Part shown: one piece after another, positions 16,730 through 24,754 of the stretch | Layout: each line of letters starts with the position of its first letter | Position numbering within the stretch: position 1 is the first letter of the stretch | Origin: CAZGXM01 sp964529795 | GTDB lineage: Bacteria > Bacillota > JADQBR01 | Assembly (NCBI GenBank): GCA_964529795.1 | Contig: CAZGXM010000001.1 | Span: 40,066-104,065, forward strand | Direction: 5' to 3' | DNA length: 64,000 bases | Notes under the pieces: generated by a model | What the model saw: the letters and a program-made list of their open reading frames with translations, nothing else | Told to the model about the DNA's origin: nothing | Databases searched by the model: none | Made by a program: the position numbers and the translations under genes

Positions 16730-18808
16730 TTAAGCGAAAAGCTTGCCCAGGCCGGCGAGTTTGCGTGCCGGGACAGCAAAGACGAGTACGGTATCATCCG
16801 GCTTGAGAGTGGTACAACCGTGGGGAACTATCACTTCTCCTTTGCGCATGATAGATACTATTACAACTTCTTTGGGCAGCTCAATATCGCAGAGGCATTT
16901 GCCGGCAAGCGGAGAGGTTTCCGACAAAACAAAGCTTCTAAAACCGCTGTTTTGTTCAAAACGGCCTTCGGTCAAGGTATTGACCTTTGCCGTAGTTTCC
17001 ATACTGTGTAGGATCCGTGTACTGTAAGCGTTAATAACATCGGCATGTTTGAGAATACCAACTACTTTTCTAAAGTTGTTGGAGTCAACCACGGGCAAGG
17101 TTTTCACGTTAAAGAAACTGAAAAGGCGCATGGCATCTTCAAGGTTATCATTTGCCATGATACTTTTAACATTTCTTTGAATGATCTGTTTTACCGTAAC
17201 ATCTTGTTCCTGCAGCTCAGTTGCTCCGCGAACGTTTGAGTGGGTAAGAATTCCCACCAGTTCATCGTTCTTACGATTTAACACTACCAGCAGGTCTGCT
17301 TCAGATTGCATCAATATCCTGGTCGCCTTTTGAATGCTTTCATCTTCGTAGAGAAAATGCTCAAGTGGTCGCATGGCCAGCTTGACAGGGATTCTTTCAG
17401 TGGGCCTTACATCTGTACCCCTCAAGATATCAATACCGCGTTTTGTCAGTTTGACAGTGTACATGGAATCTCTGATCATTGAGCCATGTATCAGGTAACT
17501 GATGGCTGTGGCTGCCATAACACCAACGGCAATGTGAAAATCACCGGTAATCTCCAGGATAATGGTACTGGCAGTCAGCGGCGCCTGGGCGGACGCCGCA
17601 AAAATTGCTCCCATACCAACTACCGTGTACATCCACGGGCTGCTCACCAGGTGAGGGAATAAATTATTGACAACAATACCGTAAATACCGCCGAGCATAA
17701 TTCCCAGGTAAAGGGAGGGAGCAAAAACCCCGCCGGAACCGCCGGCGCCAATTGTCAGTAACGTGGCTATATACTTAAAGATAAAGAATAAAATCAAACT
17801 TGACAAGGGAATGTTTCCCAACACCGCTTTTCCCATGGTTGAGTAACCCACTCCGAGAATTTGGGGGAATACCAGCCCGAGGAGACCTACCGCGGTTCCC
17901 CCGGCTACTGCTTTTACCCAAAAAGGAACATTCCAATTATCAAAGAGGTCTTCCGAAAATGTCAATCCTCTTGTGTAAGCCAGGCCTACAAAACCGGCAA
18001 GCACACCTAAAAGTATCATTAACAGCAGTTCGGTGGGATGCGCCATTGAATATTCGGGAGTTGCCAGCACCGGCGCACTGCCCATGAACTGCCTGAATAC
18101 AACTGTCCCTGTAACTGCAGATATAAAAATGGGTACGATAGAGCCCATGGCATAAGTTCCCAATACCACTTCCAGGCCAAAAAAAGCGCCCGCAATAGGG
18201 GCATTAAAAGTGGCGGCAATACCGGCTGATGCGCCGCAGGCAAGAAATAAACTGATGTATTTCTCAGGTAATTTCAGCACCTGCCCCATCACGGAACCGA
18301 AAGAGGCGCCGATAAGAGCTATGGGACCTTCCTGACCAACAGACCCGCCTGAACCAATGGTAATGGCGGGAGCCAAAATTCCGAAAAACGAAACCTTGGG
18401 CCTAATCTTTCCCCCGCGTAAAGCAAGGGCTTCCAGGATCTGCGGTACACCGTGTCCTTTAACTTCTTTTGCAAAATAATTGGAAATAATACCCACTAAA
18501 ATCAAACCGATAGCCGGCAAAAGCGCTTTGAGATAACTGCCGTAAGCGCCAAACACGACAAAATTATTGCCAATACCCTTGCCAAAAAGAATTCTGAAAA
18601 ATTCTATTAAATACCGGAAAACTATTGCACCAAGACCCCCGATAATGCCAATCAGTACTGCGAAAAGAACAATGGTATAAGTCTCCACCAGGGGATGCTT
18701 GGCCTGAAAGGAATGCCATAAATTTTGGGAGGTTTCAACAACTGTTTCCTCAAAACTGTCAATTTGGGAATCTTGTTCGTCGGATTTGGCTTTGCTGTCT
18801 CCACTCAT
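16730..18808 (-). CDS. ClC-family chloride channel/antiporter with CBS pair and TrkA-C domain
   Basis: The 692-residue protein has a ClC membrane core with GSGGSVGQEGP (the GSGGS is the chloride filter type and the Glu is the proton-gating glutamate), AATFNAPIAGAFFGLE and GAGGSGGVFAPSL. Two CBS domains follow (roughly residues 450–580), then a TrkA-C domain (about residues 620–690, including LKPDDTVLVFA). These cytosolic domains usually bind nucleotides and regulate gating. The start at 18808 follows AAGGAGATGATA; the frame runs 23 codons further up without a ribosome site. Neither the filter nor the leader points to a fluoride exporter. The gene stands alone between a terminator and its own promoter. 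Confidence 0.93.
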   Translation of the reverse strand: MSGDSKAKSDEQDSQIDSFEETVVETSQNLWHSFQAKHPLVETYTIVLFAVLIGIIGGLGAIVFRYLIEFFRILFGKGIGNNFVVFGAYGSYLKALLPAIGLILVGIISNYFAKEVKGHGVPQILEALALRGGKIRPKVSFFGILAPAITIGSGGSVGQEGPIALIGASFGSVMGQVLKLPEKYISLFLACGASAGIAATFNAPIAGAFFGLEVVLGTYAMGSIVPIFISAVTGTVVFRQFMGSAPVLATPEYSMAHPTELLLMILLGVLAGFVGLAYTRGLTFSEDLFDNWNVPFWVKAVAGGTAVGLLGLVFPQILGVGYSTMGKAVLGNIPLSSLILFFIFKYIATLLTIGAGGSGGVFAPSLYLGIMLGGIYGIVVNNLFPHLVSSPWMYTVVGMGAIFAASAQAPLTASTIILEITGDFHIAVGVMAATAISYLIHGSMIRDSMYTVKLTKRGIDILRGTDVRPTERIPVKLAMRPLEHFLYEDESIQKATRILMQSEADLLVVLNRKNDELVGILTHSNVRGATELQEQDVTVKQIIQRNVKSIMANDNLEDAMRLFSFFNVKTLPVVDSNNFRKVVGILKHADVINAYSTRILHSMETTAKVNTLTEGRFEQNSGFRSFVLSETSPLAGKCLCDIELPKEVVIVSIMRKGEVIVPHGCTTLKPDDTVLVFAVPARKLAGLGKLFA

Positions 18809-18931
18809 GTGTCTTATCATCTCCTTGTTTACGGATTTTACGGTAATTTGTAAAACCTCTGTCAGAAAGTATTCCAAGCAGAGGCTTTACAAACCCTGTT
18901 GTAATGTTACATTAATTTCTTCTATTTATTT

Positions 18932-18960
18932 ATTTTAATACAGGCAAATGATAAAGTAAA
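18932..18960 (-). promoter_or_regulatory. Promoter for the ClC gene
   Basis: On the minus strand, TTTACT (18955–18960) and TAAAAT (18932–18937) are 17 bases apart. The ~115-base leader contains a small inverted repeat (CCTCTG and CAGAGG) near 18855–18885. Confidence 0.5.
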
Positions 18961-18991
18961 CGCTAAGTTTTTAGATATTTAGATACATCGG

Positions 18992-19021
18992 TTGACATTA
19001 ACTGCCGGGCTCGCTTATTAT
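18992..19021 (+). promoter_or_regulatory. Promoter for degV
   Basis: TTGACA (18992–18997) and TATTAT (19016–19021) are 18 bases apart. The predicted start near 19028 leaves a leader of only about 11 bases before the chosen ATG. Confidence 0.6.
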
Positions 19022-19038
19022 TAAAGAGAAAAAGAGAA

Positions 19039-19926
19039 ATGACTTCAGTATGGGGAAAGAGGATACAGAAAGTAAAAATAGTAACCGACAGCACGGCCTA
19101 TTTAACCGGGAAACAGGTGGAAGAATATGATATCACAGTAGTACCTTTGGCCATAACTTTGGGGAATGAAAATTTTAAAGAAGGGGAAAAATATACCAAC
19201 CACGAGCTTTTTGAAAAACTGCGGTTGGATAAGGGACTGTTTCCCAATACATCTCAGCCTGCTGCCGGTGAATTCAAAGAAGCCTTTGAAAGCTTGAGTA
19301 AAGACGCCGACAGTGTCATAACCATTTTAATTTCGTCGAGAATAAGCGGTACGGTGCAGGCGGCGGAAACCGGTGCGTCCCTGGCGGAAGAAGTCGACGT
19401 GACGGTGGTTGATTCATTTACCACTTTCGCCGGGTTGGCCTTTATGGTGCTGGAAGCGGCACGAATGGTCCGGGAGGGAAAGGATAAAGAGGAAATAATC
19501 AAGACTGTGGAACATATGCGTGATACCCTGTCCACATTATTTATGGTCGATACCGTCGATACCTTTGAGTATTTGCAAAGAGGCGGCCGCATCGGCGGGG
19601 CGAGGGCTCTCCTGGGTACGCTGTTAAAAATAAAGCCCATTCTTTATATTCGTGGAAAGATTGATGTCTTTAAAAAGGTACGTACACAGCAAAAGGCCCT
19701 GGGCCTTATTCTGGAGAAATTGGACCAGTTTCTCGACACTGGCGCTGCTGAGAAAGCTGAAGTGGCGGTGATTAACGTGGATTGCCTGCAGGAAGCGGAA
19801 GAACTGGGCAGGAAGATTAATGTGAAATATCCCGGCCTGAAACTGAGCTATACCGAGGTTGGGCCGGTAATTGGCTCTCGCGTGGGGCCGGGAACTTTGG
19901 GTGTGGCGTTTTGCAGTTTGCCTTAA
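19039..19926 (+). CDS. DegV-family fatty-acid-binding protein
   Basis: The 295-residue protein has the DegV opening VKIVTDSTAYL, the HELFEKL segment, and the SRISGTVQAA lipid-head-group motif. The C-terminal domain contains RGGRIGGARALLG and ends with GPVIGSRVGPGTLGVAF, typical of DegV. Family members bind long-chain fatty acids and can act as FakB partners for fatty-acid kinase; no fakA is visible here. The ATG at 19039 has only a weak purine run upstream, and the promoter is very close, so the start is not certain. The phasin-like gene follows after 27 bases. Confidence 0.92.
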   Translation: MTSVWGKRIQKVKIVTDSTAYLTGKQVEEYDITVVPLAITLGNENFKEGEKYTNHELFEKLRLDKGLFPNTSQPAAGEFKEAFESLSKDADSVITILISSRISGTVQAAETGASLAEEVDVTVVDSFTTFAGLAFMVLEAARMVREGKDKEEIIKTVEHMRDTLSTLFMVDTVDTFEYLQRGGRIGGARALLGTLLKIKPILYIRGKIDVFKKVRTQQKALGLILEKLDQFLDTGAAEKAEVAVINVDCLQEAEELGRKINVKYPGLKLSYTEVGPVIGSRVGPGTLGVAFCSLP

Positions 19927-19953
19927 GCTCATTGAACCGTTATCTTTTTTAAG

Positions 19954-20265
19954 ATGGAGGTGAATAATGTGCGGGAATTCTTTAAAAAAGGGTTACACCT
20001 GGGAATAGGCGCAATTTCCATCACCAGGGAGAAGGCTGAACAGGCGGTCCAGGAACTGATGAAAAAGGGCGAGATTACGTCCGAGGAAGCCAGGGGCCTG
20101 GCTGACCAACTGGTGCAGCGGGGCGAGGAAGAACGGAAAAACCTGGAGCAAGCTATTAGAAAAGAACTGGACAGATTGCGTCAGGATTTCCGGTTTGTCA
20201 GCAGGGAAGAGTTTGAACAATTGGAACGCCGCGTGAAAAGTTTGGAGGAAAAGCTGGAGCAATAA
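19954..20265 (+). CDS. Phasin-like coiled-coil protein
   Basis: The 103-residue protein starts with a short amphipathic segment (about residues 8–25). Helical, highly charged heptad-type sequence follows to the end (QAVQELMKKGEITSEEA and the final LERRVKSLEEKLEQ). It resembles the PhaF/PhaI-type phasin-like or poly-hydroxyalkanoate-granule families often placed next to AarF/ABC1 kinases. No PHA synthase is in the window, so a granule role is not supported. GGAGG precedes the gene. A coiled-coil partner or regulator of the adjacent kinase is a plausible inference. Confidence 0.7.
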   Translation: MEVNNVREFFKKGLHLGIGAISITREKAEQAVQELMKKGEITSEEARGLADQLVQRGEEERKNLEQAIRKELDRLRQDFRFVSREEFEQLERRVKSLEEKLEQ

Positions 20266-20274
20266 ATTCCATTG

Positions 20275-20298
20275 ACCTGTGGGTGCAACCACAGGTTA
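20275..20298 (+). terminator. Hairpin between the phasin-like gene and aarF
   Basis: ACCTGTGG (20275–20282) pairs perfectly with CCACAGGT (20289–20296) around GTGCAA, and TATTT follows. It could be a weak terminator or attenuator within the operon. Confidence 0.45.
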
Positions 20299-20322
20299 TT
20301 TGGTATCTAGGGGTGATGAATT

Positions 20323-21984
20323 TTGACACCAGTGAGACGCGGGCAGCGGCATCTCCGGCGTTACCGGGAAGTTGCCAATGTTCTGGCAAAACACGGGTTT
20401 GGTTACATACTGGACCAAACGGGCTTGATAGATTTTTTGCCAAAACGGGCACAACTGGCTACAAACAGGGAAAAGTGGGGGGCGCCGGAACGCCTGCTGC
20501 ACGTACTGGAGGAACTTGGCCCGACTTTTATCAAATTGGGTCAAATTATGAGTACCAGGGCGGATTTGCTGGCGGAAGCATATATCAAGCAGCTCAGCAA
20601 ACTGCAGGATGCAGTGCCGTCGTTGCCTTTTGCAGAGATTGAAACGGTTATCCGGGAAGAATTGAATAAACCGCTGGACGAGCTTTTTCTCACCTTTACG
20701 GAAGAACCGTTGGCTTCAGCGTCCATCGGCCAGGTGCACCGGGCGGTGCTGAAAAGCGGTGAAGAGGTAGTGGTTAAAGTCCAGCGGCCCAATATTTCCC
20801 AGAAGATAGAAACTGATTTGGAAATACTGTTTCACATTGCCCGGATTGCGGAAAAACGAACTACCTGGGGGCGTCTTTACCAGCCGGTGGATGTGGTGGA
20901 GGAATTTGCCCGGTCCCTCAGAAATGAACTGGATTACCTGGCAGAAGGACGAAACGCCGAGCGGTTCCGGCGGAACTTTGCCGGTGAGGAAACGGTTGTT
21001 ATTCCCAGGGTTTACTGGGAATACAGCAGCAGGAGAGTTCTGGTGCTGGAGTACGTGCGGGGAATCAAGATTTCACATTTTGAAAAGTTGGACAGGGAGG
21101 GTATTGATAGGAAGAAAACAGCCCGAATTGTGGTCAACGCCATGCTGAAGCAGGTTTTTGAGGACGGCTTTTTCCACGGTGACCCCCACCCGGGTAATCT
21201 GGCCGTGCTGCCGGGAGGGCGGGTCCTGTTTATGGACTTTGGTCAGGCGGGACGGGTAGACCAGTGGCTGCGGGAGCGCTTTTCCGACCTGATCCTGGCA
21301 CTGGTCAGGCAGGATGTCAATCACATTGTGCGCAGCCTCTTGAAGGTAGGCGTGGTCAACAGGGGGATTAATGTCCAGGGTCTGAGAAAAGATGTTTCCC
21401 GGCTGCAGCGAAAATATTACGGCATTCCGATGAGTCAAATCCGGTTGGGTGATGCTTTGAGTGAACTGCTGCAGCTTTCCTATACTTATCAAATACGCAT
21501 TCCGCCGGAAGTGGCTTTACTGATCAAAGCGATGATAACCCTGGAGGCGCTGGTACAGGAACTGGACCCGGAGCTGAGTATTGTCGATATTGCCGAACCC
21601 TATGGCAGGAAGCTTTTGCGCATGCGCTTTGCACCCCGGCGGTTGGGAACCGCTGTCAGTGAACAGTTGTGGGAGTTGGGCGGGTTTTTGGCGGACCTGC
21701 CCTCGCGGTTGGAAAACTTGTTATCTTTGTTGGAAGGCGGGCATTTAAAGGTACAAATTGAGGTAAGGAGTTTTCGTAACTTGATCGGGTTGTTAAACCT
21801 GGTCAGCAACCGGATATCCATCAGTATTATCATTGCCAGTATTATCGTCGGTTCATCTTTAATGGCGCAAAAAACAGCGAACTCACTACTGCTGCGCTAC
21901 CCGGTGGTGGAAATGGGTTTTTTGCTGGCGGTGTTAATGGGGCTGTGGCTGATCTTTACCATTTTTCGCAGCGGCAGGTACTAG
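20323..21984 (+). CDS. ABC1/AarF (UbiB/COQ8) family atypical kinase
   Basis: The 553-residue protein carries the ABC1 signature KLGQIMSTRADLL (a KxGQ motif), the alanine-rich loop ASIGQVHRA, the catalytic HGDPHPGNL and the metal-binding FMDFGQAGR. Two hydrophobic helices close the C terminus (about residues 495–550), so the protein is membrane-bound. UbiB/COQ8 proteins support isoprenoid-quinone synthesis or lipid homeostasis, so here a menaquinone role fits an organism with a respiratory cytochrome system (inference). The start is TTG after AGGGGTGATG. It follows the coiled-coil gene after a short hairpin. Confidence 0.9.
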   Translation: MTPVRRGQRHLRRYREVANVLAKHGFGYILDQTGLIDFLPKRAQLATNREKWGAPERLLHVLEELGPTFIKLGQIMSTRADLLAEAYIKQLSKLQDAVPSLPFAEIETVIREELNKPLDELFLTFTEEPLASASIGQVHRAVLKSGEEVVVKVQRPNISQKIETDLEILFHIARIAEKRTTWGRLYQPVDVVEEFARSLRNELDYLAEGRNAERFRRNFAGEETVVIPRVYWEYSSRRVLVLEYVRGIKISHFEKLDREGIDRKKTARIVVNAMLKQVFEDGFFHGDPHPGNLAVLPGGRVLFMDFGQAGRVDQWLRERFSDLILALVRQDVNHIVRSLLKVGVVNRGINVQGLRKDVSRLQRKYYGIPMSQIRLGDALSELLQLSYTYQIRIPPEVALLIKAMITLEALVQELDPELSIVDIAEPYGRKLLRMRFAPRRLGTAVSEQLWELGGFLADLPSRLENLLSLLEGGHLKVQIEVRSFRNLIGLLNLVSNRISISIIIASIIVGSSLMAQKTANSLLLRYPVVEMGFLLAVLMGLWLIFTIFRSGRY

Positions 21985-22153
21985 CCGCTACTTTCACGAC
22001 TATTTGCGGGGTATTCATAATTTGTTTACAAAATCAAACCAGTATCAGGCAGGAATTAAAACGATGATGTGGAAATTAAAGTTATGAATACATGTGAAAA
22101 CATCTACAAACTCACCAGTCGTCCATTAATCTTGGTCAAGAGGAGGAGAATCC

Positions 22154-22822
22154 ATGTCAGACAATACTGTCGTTGAGCAGAAAAAGTCTAATGCAGGGCG
22201 GGTCAACCCGTTTCTGGCTTATACTGTAATCATTGCTTCCACCGTGCTGATATTTTTCGTCGGCCTGCTGATCGGCAAGGCCTTTTTCTGGGAAAATTAC
22301 GACAAGCGTGCTTTAAACGAAAAGGCCCTGGAAATAGCCTTGAAGAAGGTACAGCAGGACCCCAAAAATCCCGACAACCTGGTGGACCTGGGCTGGGCAT
22401 ACCTGCAGAACGGGGAATATAACAGGGCGGTCGCTGAAATCAAAAAAGCCATCAACCTTGACAGCCAGCACTTCAAGGCATATTTCAACCTGGGGTTGGC
22501 GTACATGCAGGTGGAAAAATGGGAACTGGCGGTGGACGCTTTTGAACGCTGTATTGCCATTCAGCCGAACGCCTATGCTCCCTATTTAAATATCGGTATC
22601 ATTTATAACCAGACCGGCGAGTATCAAAAAGCCATTGACAAATTGAAAAAGGCTTACGAGCTGAACCGCGGGCAGGTGGAAATTGTCTACAACCTGGGGC
22701 TGGCATACGAAAAAATGGGCAACATTGAAGAAGCCATCCGCCAGTATGACGGTGCCCTGACCTTTACACCTGATTACAAACCGGCACTGGAAGGTTTGAA
22801 ACGTCTGCGGGGCGGCAAGTAA
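22154..22822 (+). CDS. Membrane-anchored TPR-repeat protein
   Basis: The 222-residue product has one transmembrane segment (about residues 22–45). Four or five tetratricopeptide repeats follow, with consensus pieces such as VDLGWAYLQNGEYNRAVAEI, YNLGLAYEKMGN and PDYKPALEGLKR. TPR domains bind partner proteins, and similar small anchored TPR proteins occur with cytochrome c maturation or multihaem assembly genes. The ATG follows AGAGGAGGAG by six bases. The NHL gene starts 26 bases later, so the two form one unit in the cytochrome region. The partner is unknown. Confidence 0.82.
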   Translation: MSDNTVVEQKKSNAGRVNPFLAYTVIIASTVLIFFVGLLIGKAFFWENYDKRALNEKALEIALKKVQQDPKNPDNLVDLGWAYLQNGEYNRAVAEIKKAINLDSQHFKAYFNLGLAYMQVEKWELAVDAFERCIAIQPNAYAPYLNIGIIYNQTGEYQKAIDKLKKAYELNRGQVEIVYNLGLAYEKMGNIEEAIRQYDGALTFTPDYKPALEGLKRLRGGK

Positions 22823-22848
22823 ATCTTGGGAAAGAAGGGTGAGAGACT

Positions 22849-23868
22849 TTGAGCCAAGCAACTACGCAAGTGGAAAAAAGAAGGCCTTTTCAGGATTTTG
22901 ACTGGCAGAAGATAAAGAGAATTATCCTGGTAATATTTTTGCTGCAGGCGATTCTGTTTGCATACCTTTACCTGATTAACAGGAACCCTATGGGGATTTT
23001 CGGGAATACAGACTTTGCACTTGGCCCGGTACGGGAACCGCGTTTCCTCTTCGCCATTTACGGACCCAGTGAGGGGGAAGGTTTAATCAAACCCATGGAC
23101 GTCACCGTATCCGGCAAGCGCATCTTTGTTTCCGATACCGGCAACCAGCGGGTACAGGTATTTGATTATAACGGCAATCACCTGTTTAACTTCGGGAAAA
23201 ACGGAGAAGGCAAGGGAGAATTCAAGTTTCCCTACGGCATTGCCGCCGACGGCAACGGCAGAGTCTACGTGGCAGACCTTTATAACGGTAATATTTCCGT
23301 GTTCAGCGAAAACGGCCAGTTTATCAGTTATTTCAGTAACAGCGTGGAAATCAAAAGCCCTGCCGGTCTCTATATAGACGGCAGCAGGATGTATGTAACC
23401 GACGTTGCCCTGAACAAGGTCAAGGTATTTGACCTGGAAGGAAATAAGATTTTGGAATTTGGTAAAAAAGGTACTGATAAAGGTGAATTCCAATCTCCCA
23501 ACGCCGTCTGGGTCGGTAAAAACCGGGTTTACGTCTCCGACACCGGTAACGACCGGGTACAGATGTTCAACAAACTGGGCAACTACCTGGGCACCGTGCT
23601 GGACACTGACGAAAAAGGCGGCGGGCTGTTTGTCAACCCGCGGGGCGTGGCGGTGGACGGCCGGGGGACCCTTTATGTAGTTAACAACCTCACGCACGAA
23701 ATTTTTGGTTTTAAAACTGACGGCAGTGAAAAGTTATTTACCTTCGGCAGCATGGGCAGCGATGCCGGGCAGTTCTTCCTGCCCAACGGCATGTTCATCG
23801 ATAACCAGGGCCGGGTCTATGTGACCGATACCATCAACCAGCGGGTAAATGTATTTAGTAATATTTAA
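22849..23868 (+). CDS. Membrane-anchored NHL-repeat beta-propeller protein
   Basis: The 339-residue product has an N-terminal transmembrane helix (about residues 24–45). About six NHL repeats follow, with the recurring pattern of VSDTGNQRVQVFD, DLYNGNISVF, VSDTGNDRVQMF and VTDTINQRVNVF. They form a beta-propeller presented outside the cell. Such proteins are frequent beside multihaem cytochromes in metal-reducing bacteria, probably as scaffolds. The start is TTG at 22849 after AAGAAGGGTGAGAG. A terminator follows, then the long gene-free stretch. Confidence 0.87.
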   Translation: MSQATTQVEKRRPFQDFDWQKIKRIILVIFLLQAILFAYLYLINRNPMGIFGNTDFALGPVREPRFLFAIYGPSEGEGLIKPMDVTVSGKRIFVSDTGNQRVQVFDYNGNHLFNFGKNGEGKGEFKFPYGIAADGNGRVYVADLYNGNISVFSENGQFISYFSNSVEIKSPAGLYIDGSRMYVTDVALNKVKVFDLEGNKILEFGKKGTDKGEFQSPNAVWVGKNRVYVSDTGNDRVQMFNKLGNYLGTVLDTDEKGGGLFVNPRGVAVDGRGTLYVVNNLTHEIFGFKTDGSEKLFTFGSMGSDAGQFFLPNGMFIDNQGRVYVTDTINQRVNVFSNI

Positions 23869-23883
23869 CAAAATGACACAAAG

Positions 23884-23915
23884 CCGGGGCGTCAATTTGC
23901 TCCGGTTATTTTTTT
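23884..23915 (+). terminator. Terminator of the TPR–NHL unit
   Basis: CCGGGGC (23884–23890) pairs with GCTCCGG (23899–23905) around GTCAATTT, followed by TTATTTTTTT. It lies 16 bases past the NHL stop. Confidence 0.82.
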
Positions 23916-23980
23916 GTTCATAAAAAATTTACATTTAGACATAATGGCAGGGCTAATCCCGTGTCAGCACATACCTGGGT

Positions 23981-24190
23981 TATAATGTTGGTTAAGAAAC
24001 CACATTACAGCGCGACAAGCTAAGGAAGTTGGCAACTCCAGGAGTCTTGGCAGCATTAGCAACACCCATAGACCATAAACAGAGGGCGGCTCCTGCTTTT
24101 TTGTCACAAACTTGAAGATTTTCAGCAGCAGCTGTCAGATAAGTGCCTGCGTCATAAAAATTTACCCGGCAGGCGGCCAATAATGTCAAA
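23981..24190 (+). ncRNA. Candidate structured RNA in the gene-free stretch
   Basis: A perfect TATAAT (23981–23986) without a good -35 box precedes a block that is more GC-rich than its flanks. Within it, GCTAA (24019–24023) pairs with TTAGC (24056–24060) around a small hairpin, GGA(A)GTT/AACTCC. CAGGAG (24039–24044) can instead pair with CTCCTG (24090–24095), which is followed directly by six T, so two mutually exclusive folds, one of them terminator-like, are possible. Further on, GCCTGC and GCAGGC can pair around 24150–24177. The opposite strand holds a 65-codon frame beginning with TTG but no ribosome site. I could not match it to a known RNA class. Confidence 0.3.
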
Positions 24191-24754
24191 GTTAGTCGAA
24201 ACTTAACGAATAATTCTTTGATAAATTTGATAAATAAGAAGGATTTATTAAAAAGATAAAGAAATATTCATATAGGTAATCTGTGAACAAATTATGAACG
24301 CGAAATTTTATTGCATTTCAAGTTGGGCAGCTAAAAGTGGAGGAGCATGGGGCTTTGCCGCTTATAGGTTTAATAATTTGCGGCTGAAAAGGGGTTTCTG
24401 TAGAGAAATTACTTTTTGGCAGACCGGTTGAATACCGGAGTTCCAAACAGAAAACCGTGTAAGCAGAAGCAGGTGGTTTTTATTTTTCCGTCAAGTGAAA
24501 AATGACACAAATTGACAAAAGACCGGTTTTGTATGCGATTTTCCTTAAAATGCTGTTTTTGGCCGGTTTTAAAGATGCGCGGTGCGAATTGTGTGAGAGG
24601 AAGCCATTTTTTAAAACCGGTCCAATAAAGGGTACAAGCAGGACTGCTGCTTTGCCAATAGAGAAAAGCCAATCCGCCGGGAAAGGAGGTGAGTCAGGCG
24701 GTTTATTCTCGGCACGGCAAGTTCTTTGATAACTAAAAAAAGGAGGGAAATGAT
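24191..24754 (+). other. Long leader region before the 882-residue cytochrome
   Basis: No convincing gene is seen here. The stretch is AT-rich, with a small hairpin CCGGT/ACCGG (about 24424–24438). A 10-base inverted repeat GACCGGTTTT (about 24521–24530) and AAAACCGGTC (about 24615–24624) could fold the ~95 bases between them. A 75-codon plus-strand frame (24502–24729) lacks a ribosome site. AGGAGG at 24741–24746 serves the cytochrome. No c-di-GMP-I (GEMM) core is recognisable. Confidence 0.5.

Noticed and set aside
18809..18990. Fluoride riboswitch before the ClC gene
   Set aside because: The GGNGATGG core is absent and the transporter has the chloride-type GSGGS filter.
23992..24189. Minus-strand 65-codon frame in the gene-free stretch
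   Set aside because: It starts with TTG and has no ribosome site, and it lies over a block of inverted repeats that is better explained as RNA structure. Kept as an alternative in the ncRNA finding.
24417..24432. Sigma-54-like TGGCAGACCGGTTGAA before the cytochrome
   Set aside because: The invariant C of the -12 GC is an A, so it is unlikely to function.
24502..24729. Plus-strand 75-codon frame before the cytochrome
   Set aside because: No ribosome site, biased composition, and it overlaps the inverted repeat; it ends just before the real AGGAGG-TTG start.
24191..24754. c-di-GMP-I (GEMM) riboswitch before the cytochrome
   Set aside because: None of the conserved core segments could be found on the plus strand.
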